From contig CM028900.1 in assembly GCA_016801885.1 (NCBI GenBank), positions 9,393,501 to 9,457,500 on the forward strand: a stretch of 64,000 nucleotides of DNA. Direction: 5' to 3'. Positions 1-14,999 of this stretch are shown piece by piece. The DNA is from Toxotes chatareus (lineage: Eukaryota; Chordata; Actinopteri; Toxotidae). Within the stretch, counting starts at the first letter, position 1; each line of letters starts with the position of its first letter. The notes beneath the pieces were generated by a model, which was given only the letters and a program-made list of their open reading frames with translations, searched no databases and was not told the origin of the DNA. The translations under genes and the position numbers were made by a program.

Positions 1-1516
1 TGATACACATTCTCTCCTCTATTAAAATGCTTCTGTGGTAAGGGGAAACAATCCAGAAATGTTCCCACATTACTCTGGGGAGGGTCCTAGCCTGAGGCAA
101 ATCTTATCACAGTACAAAAAAAGAAGAGCGCTAACTCAAGTACCAATGGTGAGAAAAACAGTTATCACTCAGAGAACCAGCACCACTGAGGAATGCTTAA
201 GAACCATTTTCAAACGTGATCAGAGTGGTTTGGACAGACCCACAGGTCCTCACAAAGAGACATGCAGAAATAAAGTCAGAGGAGCAAGACAGGTCAACGT
301 GACATGAATAGACCATAAAGCTTTCAAGCAAACCCTTGAGTCAAGGAGTCTGTTAGAAGTGGATCTGTCCCTCACGCAGGGGCTTCTGTACGTGAGTCTA
401 CTATTTTGTTTCATCTAGATCCAATTCTTGCCTTGAACACCACCAAAAGGTCAGGGGTTCTTCCCAAAGAAAAGCAAACAGTGACCAGTTTAAGGGCCGT
501 GGTGGAACTTGGGTGGTAGGTAGGCATTAGGCAGAGGGGTATCAGATCTGATTCATGCCAAGCCAAGGAACCCTGGTTTTAGACTGGCTGTTGCAATGGC
601 ACACCAGCTGCTCCCACAGACCCCAGCTGAACCTCCTTGGCAGCCAGGGAGCAGAGATTAACACAGTGACCTGCAAAGACTGCTGGTAGGACTGACAGAG
701 ATATACCCGGACAGCTGGGTAAATGACTGGCAAATAACAGACATAGACAAAAAGAAAGACGGTAAGGTTAGACGAATATCAGCGCCCTTTAAAGTAAAGT
801 GTGAGGATCTCTTGAATTTTATGAGTTTACTGACTAGCTGATATCATAAAATCAGCCTGAGAATCTGACTGTGTTTTTACTGGCAGCCAGTAAAAAATCC
901 TCATCAAATCCTCTTTTTAATACTTTTTTAAATACCAAAAATTTATTATTTATAGAAAACAAAATAATTCAAGTCCACCCTGCATCAGCAAGCTACCATT
1001 TGTTTGAAACAAATGTTTGAACGGTTGAAACAATGCCCAGTATTCTTTGTTCATGAGCTAATATTTTAACATGCTAATGTGATGCATTACTTTGTGTTTG
1101 CATTACAAATGTGAAAACACACATGAATCTATAAACAATACAATATTAATCCTACAAACTAGCTATTCCCTATTCACAGCTTTTATTTTACCCACAGTCC
1201 TAAAAAAAAGTGACTGCCATTCTGTGGAATTACTCTTTGCTCTCAACGGCAGACATTAACACTACTGCTTAGGTATTTTTGTCCTTCAGAGCTGTCTGTA
1301 TCAGGATAAAAGCTCCACTCTGTTCTCCTCAGTAAAGTGGACAGCTTCCAGCAGAACAAATTGTGTTACCTGCAGTCAGCAGCAGTGCTTTGGCCACTGC
1401 TCTGAATGTGTGCGTGCGCCTGTCCTCTTCCTCAAATGTTTACTGTGTACACATCCACACACTACCTTTTCACTCAACCACAGGCATACACCCTCATACG
1501 TGCACCCACATACACA
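1..1516 (-). other. myo16: myo16 intron (downstream of the pre-ankyrin exon)
   Basis: No further myo16 exon could be found here; the ankyrin-repeat coding sequence expected next is absent. Short open frames lack recognisable homology. A perfect 9-bp-arm palindrome with a single-base centre lies at 997-1015. Confidence 0.75.
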
Positions 1517-4500
1517 CCTTCCTTGTCGTCATGGCGAATGATGGCATCCTGTATGATATCGGTGAGGCTGAAGCGGACGTGGGGCTTCTTGCGGTGGGTG
1601 GGTGGGGCTCGAACCTTGACCCCACCTTGCTGCCGCTGAAGGCTCTTTTCCCTCTCATAGTACGCCCTTATCTGGTCGCAGCGCATCCTCCTGACTAGCC
1701 GCTGGCGCTGGCCAATGGGGAGAGACTCCAGCAAACACTGGTCTATCTCCATGTTCTGACGAAACACATTACATAGCTGGAAACAACCTAATGAGAGAAA
1801 GAGATACAGATCAAGATAGAGAGAGAAACATAATGATGATGATGTGTTGGAAAATTATACAGCTGCATAAAAATGAATGCAAACGCAATTTTTATGCATT
1901 TGTTACCATCCAAGATGTGGTAGCAAGCTGTCCGTGCAATGAGTGAGGAAGACAATCTGGTGAATAAATAAAAACACTACACTGTTTACTCTGATACCAT
2001 TTGATACTGAGCTAATGAGACAAGGCTCAGATGATACAGCACACAAACTCTGTCTGATTCACCTCCTGGCACAACTGTGCCTAAACATCTTTGTTACTGT
2101 TTTCGTGTGCTTACATGTATGCTTGCACGTCTGTGTCCGAACTCTGCCCAGTTGTGTGTGGGAAATCACTTAGCATATTTACTGTAAAGGAAATTTTCTG
2201 TGACTGTTGAGCCCTGGGGTGATTTGAAAGGAGCATCATAGCATTTTGTGCATTGTCTCTTGTCGCAACAGAGTGTAGTGATTCTTCTGATTCTACATAA
2301 TCTCTCCACCTCTCAGTGAGACTTAGCCAAACAGATCTCAGCAGAAGGCAGCCAACCTATTGTGTATGCAGTAGGTGGGCTCAGAATTACATTCACTCAG
2401 AGTACTTACAGACACGCTACAAAAAAATACACAAGGTAGATTTAAAGGAGACATAGAGATAGGTGACAAATTAAAGGAAAAACCTGAAAAATGAGCAGAA
2501 AAACCGGATGACAACACCCCAACAATCCATAGGTAATGGGGCTTCACTTGAAGGGTTTGATGAGTGTGAAAATGATGCTGGTATTTCCTTAAATATGTCA
2601 CCCATCTCTTACGTAGCCCACATCAGCAGAGGAATTTAGTGTGTATGTTTTGAGCGTGCAATTGCCATTGATAGCATTGATCATTTGACAAATTCAGGTC
2701 ACTGCCGGCCCCAAAGACAAGCAAATGACTGTCGTTGCAGAAATAGTGTGCTTTGCGTTTTTCTCTCTGACTCACCAGCTCATCCCTCTTCGGCCCTGCT
2801 GTCTTTTTATATCATACATTCTTTTATCAAAAGCACTTTTGTTTTTCAGTTGTTGCTCTTGTTCTTTTGTGCCTATTTTGTTTTAATTCTCCCATTCCTT
2901 GCAGCATGTCTCTCCATTGATCGGCTCTCTTTGTCTCCATCTCTGTATTTCATCTCTCTCCTACGTTATGGTGACTGAGAACACATCAGCCTGTTCGTCA
3001 GGTGGAAAGTATTGTTAGTAGGAAACCTTTGAAGTACTTTATGTTGTCCCCATGGTTCCCCAACTCCCTTTGTCTCTTTCTCACTACTACATCTCTCTTC
3101 ATCTCTTTGTTTAGTCTCCAAACAGTGGTAACATCCTGGAGTAATAACGCAGCAATAAACAATGTCCTCAACAGTCCTCCAACGTACATGAATGGACGGT
3201 TGCTACTTTGTTTCTACTTTATACAGTAGGGCCTGAGGTGTGTTTGGATTAGATCTTTATCTTAACAGAAACAAAGTCATCCAGACAGACGAATGGAGCT
3301 GCTATGTCTGTATGTGCTTTTTCCTGTTTGATATATATCTACACATTGATTCAAACACCTGCCCCCTCCACCCTTCTTTGTCACACAAACACACACACAC
3401 CTCCTGCACAATACACTAGTACCATCTGCTCTGATTAGACATGGAAAAAAGGTTCTTTTGTGTTCTGGTTCCACATAGAGGGGGGGGCGGTCATTATTAT
3501 GACCATTTAAGCCAGGTGTCTGCTGCAACTGCATTTTATTTTAGGAACTTGGGTCCATGTTCAGCAGATAACATATATAGAAACAAAAACGTACTCAACC
3601 TATTGCCTATTCCAATATCATGCCACTCCATCTCTCCACAGTCCCGTTTTCGCACTCCCCTGTTATTGCCTTTGTTTTTCTTCTGCTCCCACATATTTCA
3701 CCATCTCTTCTGCTCATGTGTGCATGTGTGACTTGCAGTAGTAGTTCTGGTGCACGGACAGTTTGTGTCCATAACAGACACCTATTAGAGTGAGTGCACA
3801 AGGGCCCTGTGATGCATGTTCTGTGCTGGCTGGTACAGTATTTAACACCCCCCGCCACACACACATACACACCCCACCCCCAATACTGTACTAAATGGCA
3901 CTGCTTTGACTACAATGCTAATTTTGCAGGCAACAGACTGCTTATTTTTCTAAGTAACTGCATAATCAACTAATTGTTTAAGATTTCAACACGACCCTCA
4001 GTAAAGGAGAGAAAGAAAACCAGTAAATGACTGCAGATTTTATTCTTTTTCCTTTTTAGAACTTAACTGGTACTATAAGCGACAGTAAGTAAGATAGATA
4101 AAGCAAACACTAGCTTTGTCAGTCAAACAGCACAAAATATCTGCTTTGACTCGGTTATGACTTGGTTTGGCCACTTATATCCTTCGCACTCTCGGTCACC
4201 CTCATACATCTATTAAGCATACATTCAAGGCTACAGACACATCAAGCTATAAATCCCCCAGCACGACACAAGTTATATAAAATGACGTATTGATGCAGAC
4301 GTGACTCACATAGAAGGCATTAAGTATGAAGTAAATGAATACACAGTAGGTTAAACAGCTTGACACCTTGAAGTAAAATAAGAAAATAAAAATAAAAATA
4401 AAAAATAAAAATTTCACGGGTACATCTCAGGATGTACCCCTGGAGATGTATCTTCTCGTCACACTCACAAAGCAAATGGATAATAGAAAAGCACAAGCCA

Positions 4501-7500
4501 CTGATATATAACACAATGACAAAACAAGTAAAACAACATGAACAAAAACATAAAAGATCAATCCAAAAATAAAAGAACAGTCTTGCATTGCTGAAAACAT
4601 AGGCACATCTGTTTTAAGACGACAAAACATTTTTGATTAAGTGAAATGATCACAGAAAGCAGATATTTACAGGTAATTTATTCTAATCTGAAGATTTTTC
4701 TTTTTTACAAACTTCCTTAGACACAAAGGGGACTATAAAGACAATCTTATCAGAGAATAGTAGTGCATAATTTTATGTAAAAACAATTGTTTTAGATAAC
4801 AGGGACAGTCAAAGGAGGGAGTTAGGAGAGTTGGGAAAGACATTTGTATGACGTGACACAAATCTGCTCAGTGTGCTAAAAGGTTCACTTCAACTGCACA
4901 GCAATTCAAATGTGGATTTAAATCTTGTAATATGTTGACTGTAATATGACTTCTCATAACCTGCTGTGCGCCGCTGTATGTACCAACTGCAGCTGATGAA
5001 AACACACATCATTACTACTTAATTTCACAAATCATTTTCAAATGTCTGCACATAATTTACTTGAGAGTTGAATGGAAAAAAATACAGCATGACATAACGT
5101 CTGAACAGCCACACAAAAATAACACTGGCATTTGCTGCTGGGTGATGAATGGCTCTAAACAGATGGAATGTGAATGGGGAAAGGACAGTAGGACTGAGTC
5201 TGGGAAACAGGGCTGAATAAATCTAAGGAGAGATGGACTGAGTGGAGAGACAGCGACATAAAGCAATAGCTTTCTTCTCCTGCCATCCCATCTCCAGGCT
5301 ATCAGTTATTGATTGAATGTGGAGTATCCCATGCAGGCTCCTGCTAACAACACTGGCAACACAGCAGGAGCTTCTAAATGAGAAAATAGCACACATACAC
5401 ATGTGCACAAACACACACAGACTGAAAACTGCAGACACTATGAATATATAGGATGAAGATAGATGTATGTAGCAGGTAGAATTTTGAGGGTGAGACAGGT
5501 GGGTTTCTCAGAATCAAGAAGAGACTTACGACAGTCTGCATCACCTCTTTCATACAATTCACTTATTTATCCCTTATTATTCTTCCTCTTTAGTGCCTTC
5601 CATGCCACTGCCTCTTAAATATCAGCATCACTCTCCCTTATTCCTCCCTGAGTCTGCCTATCACTCTTCTCAATATGTCACTCATCTCATCCTCACCTCC
5701 TTTGCATTTCCCTTTCCCACCATCTCCCTCGCTCTATCCAACACTCCTCTAAATCACCCTCAGTTTTTCTCCATCTGTCCTTCACTCTCTCTGAAATGAC
5801 TTTCTCTCTCTTTCAGTCTGTCAGTGTCTTACGAATATGCCAGACGCTCATGGGATCTGCATTTTTGTGGCTCTCTTTCATCTCTCTTTCCCTCTGCCGC
5901 TACCTGCCGCATTTCCCGGTCAACTTCACGCATCTGCAGCGGCTCTCTGCAGCAAGCTCACACACCCACTTATACTGCCCACACACACACACGCACGCAC
6001 GCACACACACACAACACAGGAACACAAACGCCCATTTGAAGTTTAGATCGTGCTGCTGTGTCGACAGCAGGTGACCAGAATTCTGAAGCATGTAAACAGT
6101 TTTTGACACCCTGCATTTATAGTTAGTGCTAATACCAAAGGCACACACCCATTGCTGAGGGATACATAAGTACACTGGCATGCACAGATAATGAGATGCT
6201 GAATGACTACTTACAGCATTTGATGAAATGGTAGTGAGACATTTTCTGAGTAAGTCAGACAGTCCGTCAGTCAGGTAGAAAGGCTGGCAGGCAGGTGGAA
6301 AGGTATGCGGGATGTCAGTGATTCAAGCAGGTAGGCAGACAGTAGGCAGCTACAGGTTCCAGCAAAACTAACTAATGCAGAGCATGTAACCCGGCAGGAT
6401 GCATTATTAATCTGGCTCCCTGCATGTTATCCAAACTCCGTGCCCCTGTCTGCATTATTCACCAGCAGCAGCTCCAGTTGCAGCCCAAGCAGCATCTACA
6501 TGCACCCAGACTTACACACGCACACCCACACACACACACACACTCAGACACACACACAGACATACACTCCCTCGATCCACCCGTCAGTAAGGGAGCTGCG
6601 GCTGTTTCTAGCACTCCTCGCCTGCAGCCAGATAACCGCCGCACAATGTCTTCCCAGCCACGACCGACGCACGTGCTCCACTCGCGTCACTGACTGACAG
6701 CCGGCTCAGCCCACCCACTGCTCAACACACCCCCAATGACGCAATGCTCTTCACCTCCTTACATACCCCCATTCCAGTCTCCTTCTGCCATATACACACA
6801 CATAAGCAGTGACTCAAACAGATGCACACTTCTTGGTACTAACCTCTACCTTCTCAGCCAAAAGAATGAAAAAAATGAGGGGTGGGGGGGGGTAGGGGGG
6901 ATTAATTGTCCCTCCCTATACTGCAGATACAACACTGAGAGCAGAGAGCAAAGGAGGTCACTGGAGAAAACAGAAGGTTAGAGATAGAAATGGAAAATGG
7001 AGGAAATGCAGATACAGCAGGGGGAGCAAGAGAAAGAAAAATAAGCAAGAGATGGCAAGAGACAGAGAGAGAGAGGGGGAGCGTTAAATTGGATAGAAGG
7101 GCAGCTAAAGAGGGAGAGAGAGGCTGCTGCAGTGCGGCTTTTGGTGCGGTGACAGGTTAAGTGCTCCTTAATGGTCTTAAACTAGTAACAAATTAACTAC
7201 AGATAAGTATGGTTTACTAAAATGGTCAGGCTTGAGAACAGTACATTAACACACAGTCCAACATGCGTTTATCACACTCCAACAGACACACACACAGTGT
7301 TAAGTGACACAATGTGTGTCTGTAGGGCAATCTCTATGACTGTGCTTTAAGGCTGATTTGCATATGTGAATTTCTAAGCTTTGCATTAAAAACAGGATTT
7401 GAACGAGGAGGGTGAGAATGTGAGAGAGGAGAGATGGGAGAGAGAAACATGAGAGACTGCAGACACATTCATACAGTACGATTGTGACACACATTTTGGA

Positions 7501-7828
7501 AATCTGTGCTACGGTGCTCACACATCTGCAGGTTATATAGCATACTGCATTTTCTGTGGGAGATTTTGAGCTGTTACGTCCCTTTGCTGTCAAATACAGG
7601 CGTGTCGAGAACGTGAGAAGCAGGTGAGGTTAATTTTGTGACAGTAGTGAATGGAGAGGAACAGCAGAGCAAGCATGAAAGAGAGGAAGACAGAGACTGG
7701 GACATGGATGTGTGTGTGTGTGTGTGTCAGACTAGATGCTTGAGTAATTCCTGTCACAGGAAATCAGGTCACAGAAGCAACTTGCTGCATCTTCTGCAAA
7801 ACACTGCCACGGCAACTACTCCAACATC

Positions 7829-7861
<33 letters not shown>

Positions 7862-10800
7862 CCCTGTCCATGTGCCTGCATCGATTACACTACAGTGAAT
7901 ATTAAATAAGTCACACTGCTAAACGCAAAACACGGCATGCACATACACAGGCAACACAGGCATTCACACCTCTGCTGCCCTCGCTAGTTAGGTAGTGCCG
8001 TCTTTTTGGTCAAGGATAACACAATGACTACCCCATTCACTGTAGATCTGACAAGAAACTTATGTTTTTCCATCCAAATGTCATGAAGCATCACTGGCTC
8101 ATGAGAAATCTTGCGCCTGCAGCGGTAGACATGTACAAGCTGTATCAGGAAGCAGAGATGTACTGAAACATTGGGACAAAAGGTAACAAGGTCTAAAAGT
8201 GAGACATCCTGCTAGAAGGCAAGTCAACTAATCCCTGGTGTAACAGTGACAAGATAATGGGTTGGAGTCACGGCCTAATAATTTCTACCACTCTACAGCT
8301 ACACTTAGGTCAAGCACTTAAGAAGTGATCTACAGAGAGCACAGATAAAGTGAAGAAAAAAGAAATAGATAATAGAGCGACAGATATTTATATCTCTCTG
8401 TTAAAAGACAAACGCAGCAATTAGTGATTAAAGTTTTTTTTTTTTTTAATAACAGGTAGAAAGAAAATCTCTATGACTATACAGAAATAAAACTCATTTG
8501 ACAGTTCAAACACTGATTTCTCACTGCATTCATTCACGTTATCTAGATGTATGAGCTGAATTCGGCTGTGTGGAGACTGTGTCTCTGCTTCCATAGACCT
8601 GTGACAAACTGTTAACGTTGCAAGGCAGCTGGATTTCTTGCAAGCGAACCATTGTAGCAGCTTTTGTCCCACAGGAGATGACAAATTTCATTCTCTTTGA
8701 CACAGCTGTCATTCTGCCATCATCACCCTCAGGTGTCAATCAATACTGTGACTGTGTTACTACCATGATTTTTATGGCAACCACCCTACAGTATCTGCAT
8801 ATCTGTGCTCCATGCTTCCATGCAATCTGTGCAAGTGACACTAATAATGCTGGATGTCTGATGCAGAAAATTTTCCCAATTACGGCAAAGCCAAAGGCAC
8901 TTGGTAAGTTTGGGGGTGATGCATTATATATGAAAAGAGGACTCCTTGGATTAATTATTCATCATATGTGATTTACACAAATAAATATTTATTTATTTTA
9001 CGATCCAAATTTTACATTTTGAATGCTATTTGCATGCATTATGGATTGCTTAATGTTTCTGTGTTCAGTACTTAGTGTACTGGCTGTCCATGTGCACCAG
9101 CATCCACACATTCACCAGAAAAAAGAATCCCTTAAGCCCCAATGGACCACTTGACTGTGTGATTACAATCTGTTCTTAATAAGAAACTCTCTTTCTCTGT
9201 CTATCTCGTTCTCTCACATGCACACAAACACCATTCAGGTTAATCCAGCCCCTCTCTGTTCTATTACGTCAACTCCCTTGACTCCTGTCTTTATTCTAAC
9301 CCTTCTCTTCTGCATCTGCATCTCAAAGTAATCCGATTATCCTCGAGCGCAAAACAATAGTATGTGTTATTGTATAATGTCGCTCCTGTTGTTAAATATA
9401 CAGTAAATTTTATGATTTACCGCGTATATTGCTTAAATATACAACACACGCTGCAATACACGCTATGGTTTTCAAGCTGAGGTAACAGCTTGTGTTTTTT
9501 GCCACTACATTAGATTTTATTGTTATATTGCCAAGCACTGCTGTTGTTTTTGTTAATCATGCTACTGACGAAACACTCTGAAATGGTTCACATGTTTTTA
9601 GTATCTCTTTATGTGACACACACTATTTTTATTAGGTTTGAACTAACCGAAAATGGAACAGTGGGGCACATTCTAAGGCAATGCACTGAATTAGACCACA
9701 TAACATAGGGTATCAAATTGAGTGCTTACCTTAATACACAAAAAAGTATTGTCAGCACCGTATCTTTTTAGCCACATGATTGCTGTTTTAAAGAATTAGT
9801 TAAAAAATATGTTAGAATAAGTAATAACTAGGTTTTGCAGTGAGCAGCCATACATCAAACAGGGTACTGAAAGTCTACACGATGAGTTACACCCTGGTGG
9901 ATATTTGTTAGAACTCAGGGAGAGAGAGATAAAAATGGGCAAGAACTAAATGTAATAATAAAATATTTATGTCCAAATGCCACTGAAGTGGTACTTTAAA
10001 AAAACGGAACAAATATCCTTTGGCAATACAAAGATGCGAAGATGTTTGCTGTTGTAACACCTTAGCTTTTACACAAGGTAAGAAGACTTAGTGTTGCTTC
10101 CCCTCGTGTTGTGATGGAAAGGATAATATGATCCTTAGAACAGCAAAATAAAAAAGTAATAAATTGATTCATAAATAATAAAATGCACAACAGCCTCACT
10201 ATGTTTTTTAGTGGAGCACTAACTAGCGACTTTATTGACTAAAACAGGATTCAAGATACCAGAAGCCAACATGCATAAATAAAAGTGTCTAGCATGTACA
10301 ATGGCACAAACAGAATCTAACAAAGATCAGCAGGAACAAGACAGAAACATGCATTAACCACAAACAAGACATTTCAGTGTAATACACAGCACAACTGAAG
10401 CAAAAAGTTACAAGAAAAGTATAGTTTCCTAACTTTGTTCTCATATTCTCAGTCTGTATTTCAGTACAAATATTGCAAACAACATGAAGAAATTTGCGAT
10501 GCCAAAATTCACTTGGATGTTTGTCAAGGGTTTTTTGATTAAATTAATAATTGATGACTTACTTAAAAACAACTACAGATACAGTTTTCTGCCCATAGAT
10601 GTTTGTTTGCGTGTGTGAAATCTGCTTTAATCTATCATCCTGTGGGCTGGATTATATTGTAATCCAACCATTTTTTCCTCTAAATCAGCAGCTCAGTCCA
10701 GGTTTAAACTCAACAGTAGGCATTACTATCCAATATCCATAATACTGGCAATCGCCTAGGAGCAATATCAGTCAATTCCAAGGTGGATAATTGCCTGCCT

Positions 10801-13800
10801 GCAAGGGGACATCATTCAGTGCTTCTCTGAATGATGTTGCAGAGCACTGAGAAACTCCACTGAATCAAACAGAGGTTTATGACAGACTCACAAATAGCAC
10901 CAAGCCTTGACACAATAACAGTTTATGAAGTGCTGTGCTATGAATAAGGTACAACTACCCACTTATAAATCCAAAAAGGAAAGCAAACTTTTCAAATTTA
11001 TTTTCAATGTCAATAATATTATTTAATGCAACTTTAATGGGAAAAGGGCTGCAGCCGTGTTTGGTTTTTTTTGTTTTTTTTCTTTCATTCTTCAAAACCA
11101 TGTCTGTGATTTGCTACACTGTACCACTGACATACCAGAGGTTAGCCTGGAACAGCCATTTCATGTTACTACTAAGTTTTTAAAGGACGCGTGTGTATAG
11201 TTACAGATATCTAAGTCTTCCACAGCATTGAATCAGTGCCATTAGTGGAAAACACATCAAGGAAAGAATGGCATCCATGTAAAAAACCATCTGTACAGGG
11301 GAGGTATCATAATTCTGCCAGTGTGACTCAATCACTGACAGCTGTTCTCAAGTGTTGCTTTCAACAGCTCACAGGCGCTGATCGAACAGACACGGCTGCA
11401 GAATGACACATTTCTTGACACATGGCAAGTTTTGTCACCTTTACCCCATTCGTCCCAAACCAAACAAGTACAAACAAGCAATACTTGTGAGTTCAGTCAC
11501 TGCACATGGGCACACACCGCTCAACTTTGTGAAAAGGAGAAAATTACTTGCTGAATGACTGCTACCTGACAGTGACTAACCAACAGTGGATATATTGATG
11601 TTTAACTGGTATAAGAGTTTACTGCAGAGTCATTGCCTGTTTACAGTAAAACGAAATACCAAAATGAAAACAGTCCCTGAGTCTTAGTTTCAAACTTTTA
11701 ATATTTCTGTCTGTGGCATAGAGTATCACAACCATCAGCTAACAGTTTCTACGATTTTTTGGAGCCAGGCTATTTCCTGCTTGTATGAAAGGACCCTTGT
11801 GCCAGTTCTATTGGTCTGTCATTCAGTTACAGCCTTGTCATACATGTACATACTTAGAGCAACAATGAACACTCACTGTTAGATCAGTCAGCTCAATACA
11901 AACGGCTAAATGTACGAAATCTTTAACTGTACTTCTTTCACATCAGAAGAAAAATGGATAAACTCCTTCTGAATGGCTGATCAAGATTCCCTATTAGCAC
12001 AGAAACGGGACAAGAAAAAACTTAAGAGAAGCTAATTATAATTCTTCCTGCTAGCTTTGATGAGAGGATATGATCCTAACTGAGAATAGCCCAGTGGCAG
12101 ATTGACTGGTATTTATGAATTATTCATAAACTGTAGCATACATTGGCTGGACTCTGCAGCAGCCAGGTAAATCTTAATTTCTTTAATTACACAGTTCAGG
12201 AATCAACAGCTGGACCTCAGAAGAATATGAGGGAACCAAGGACAGAGGTAGATAGAGATAACATCTGTAGGATCATTCAGTTGGTATATTTCTACAAATG
12301 AAAGGCTGGCAAGCTCATTCAGCTAATTATCACTGCTGGCTAGGAGGGGGGAAGAAAAAGACAAGCTGGAATTGTGGGTGAGGGGGAGTAACGCAAAAAA
12401 AAATCTGTTAGAGTCAGGAGAATTTGACAGACAAATGAAGAAAATTAGTATATAACAAAGGCAACCACAGACAGAGGAAATCTATAACAATTAATAACTT
12501 ATCAGCCAGTTTACACTTACACGCCCTGGAGCTGAATGCCTCACATTCTGCCTATAATTAAGTTTCTGCTTCTCTCTCTAAATCGGCTCTCCTCCCCTCC
12601 TCTCGTCCACTTCAAAATCCTTTATACTGGAAGCGAGTCCATCTCTTTCTGTTTTTTGTCTATCCTTTACTCCCCTCACCCCTAGCTCCCAGCTCCAAGC
12701 AGCTGGCACAATGGACAACATGGGAACATAAAGGACGCCTGCAACATTCAGCGAGAGACAATCAATAACCAGACAAACAAAAGAACAGCACAACCTTGTG
12801 TGTGAACAGCGCCAAACTAAAGCAGCACTCAGTACAGAGACAGCGTGTCCTCCTCTTACCTCTTATTCTGCTCCCAGCAGACTAAGTGTGAAAACCATGA
12901 CCACTGCCTGACACACACTGTATTTGTGACTCAGTCAGTTAACAGACTCATGAACAGTTGGATAACCCACATCACCATTCTGCTTATGTTCTCATGCTAA
13001 GCTCACAGCTGCTCAAATTCAAGTACCAATGTTCCCCACGATACCTGCTATTTATGTGCACAACCACACACACATAGTACTGTGCACACATTCCTAAACG
13101 TGTACAGTTTTTCTCAACCAGCTGCTTTGCCTTTGCAAAACCCAGATACTGCAAAAGCAACGTAGAGACTGATGCAAAATGGTAGAGAGAGATAAAACAT
13201 ATGTGGAGAGATCAGGAAAAGAACGGATTGACTGTTTAATTATCATTGTAATGAAAATCATGACTAATGATTTAACGAAAAAAGCTTTATAGCACTATCT
13301 GTATCATACGCAAATTGTGACAGCTTTGAAATACAGAGGACATTCAAGTGTCTCGCTAGACTTGCTGAAGCTCTGAAGTTCTCCCATCAAGCGTCATTAA
13401 ACATACAGACCTGAAGGCAAACACAGTAAGTACAGAGACATTTGGTCTCAGTGCCACCAAAAATAGTTCAATTTTATTCAAGTTCAGTTTTGTCTATCCA
13501 TTCTGAAGACTACAAGAGAAGAGACAAAGTCTGGATAAACCAAAGAAAACAAAACCAGAAAAGTAAACAGAGATTTAAAAGAAACGAGTGACAGAGAGAG
13601 AGAAATTGTAATGGCCCTTTTCAACCAAACAGTCACAGAAACTAACTCCTGCAAACCAGCTTTTGTGCATTCTTGTTTCTATTTTAGAATCTGGACAACT
13701 GAGTAGAGCAGTATCACACTAATAAAAGACTGAAATGTGACAGATTGATTTGAGGCACAATTTTTGTACAAGGCTAGACAACAACAGAATCATTTATCAT

Positions 13801-14946
13801 TCTTCATGATTCAATGTGACATGACTGCATGATGTCTAAACTGATATTAGAAAGCTGCTGTGCAGAGGTGAAAAAGCAGATGGAAAAAGGCAGAGGGGCC
13901 AATACTTTAAAACTGCTGAGTGTTTTTCTGTTATTTTTCTGCTTTAGCACATCAATGTGGAGTTAAGATTTGTCACTCTCAGGTCTCTCTCACTCTCCAC
14001 AACCCATTAGTAACAATAACATTATACTACATTTACAATTACCATCCAAAGCTCAAACTGAATGCTATATACAAATTGTAGCACTCGTAATGCTTGTGTT
14101 CGACCAGTCAGCAGCATTTATTGAGGCCTATTTATTGATTCAGTAGTTTGCGCTGACTAAGTGAGTGGACTGCTACACTCATGACTTGAAGCTGCAAGTG
14201 AAGTGCAGGTAAAGCTTTAGAAGTTTTAAAAGGGACTTTCTGCAGTGAAAAGACCATATGGAAAACCGAAAAAAGTGTGCAGTAGAGAGTCCAAGTCAAA
14301 GGGAGAGAGAGAGGGAGACGGATTGAGGAAGAGAGGGCACCAGTCTGTAAGAGAACTGTCCATGTCCCTGCGTTAACATGTCCACACAGCCATGCAAAAG
14401 TAATCATGATGCCCCACAAAACTTGCTTGGTCAGTCTGAACACTTGCTGAATGAAAGCGTTACTGATGACACACAGTTTTAGAATAGACTGAATCTCTGT
14501 ATAACTCATAAGGTTGCATAACTGAACCTTCCACACAGTCTGTGTATGTGGGCATGTTTAAACGTGACAGTGTTTATGCACAGGTCCAGTCACCATATCT
14601 GACCACAGCCTTGCCAAACAGCTGACACCACAAGGAGGAAGGACTGACTGCACACGCACGCACACAAGCCCTCAGCATGGTGTAAACACAATTAATCATG
14701 TCACTAAGCAACCTGCCTGAAATGCCTCTGCCTTTCCAGTAGTTGTGAAAAAGAGAGGAACAAGGAGTGAACTTAAAGACAAAAAATAAGACTAACCTCA
14801 CGGTTAAACCAAATCACATAAGAAAGGATGTAGTATCAGAGGCCCAAAGGTAGAATGGTTTGGAGCCAAATTCTTATTATTTATTTACAACATTTACTTA
14901 CAACACTGAAAAACACTTTGTTGAGCTGTGTTTCGCCACAGGGAGG

Positions 14947-14999
<53 letters not shown>

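Noticed and set aside
14132..14536. 134-codon minus-strand open frame
   Set aside because: Hydrophobic and Leu/Ser-rich without recognisable homology, inside the inferred myo16 intron.
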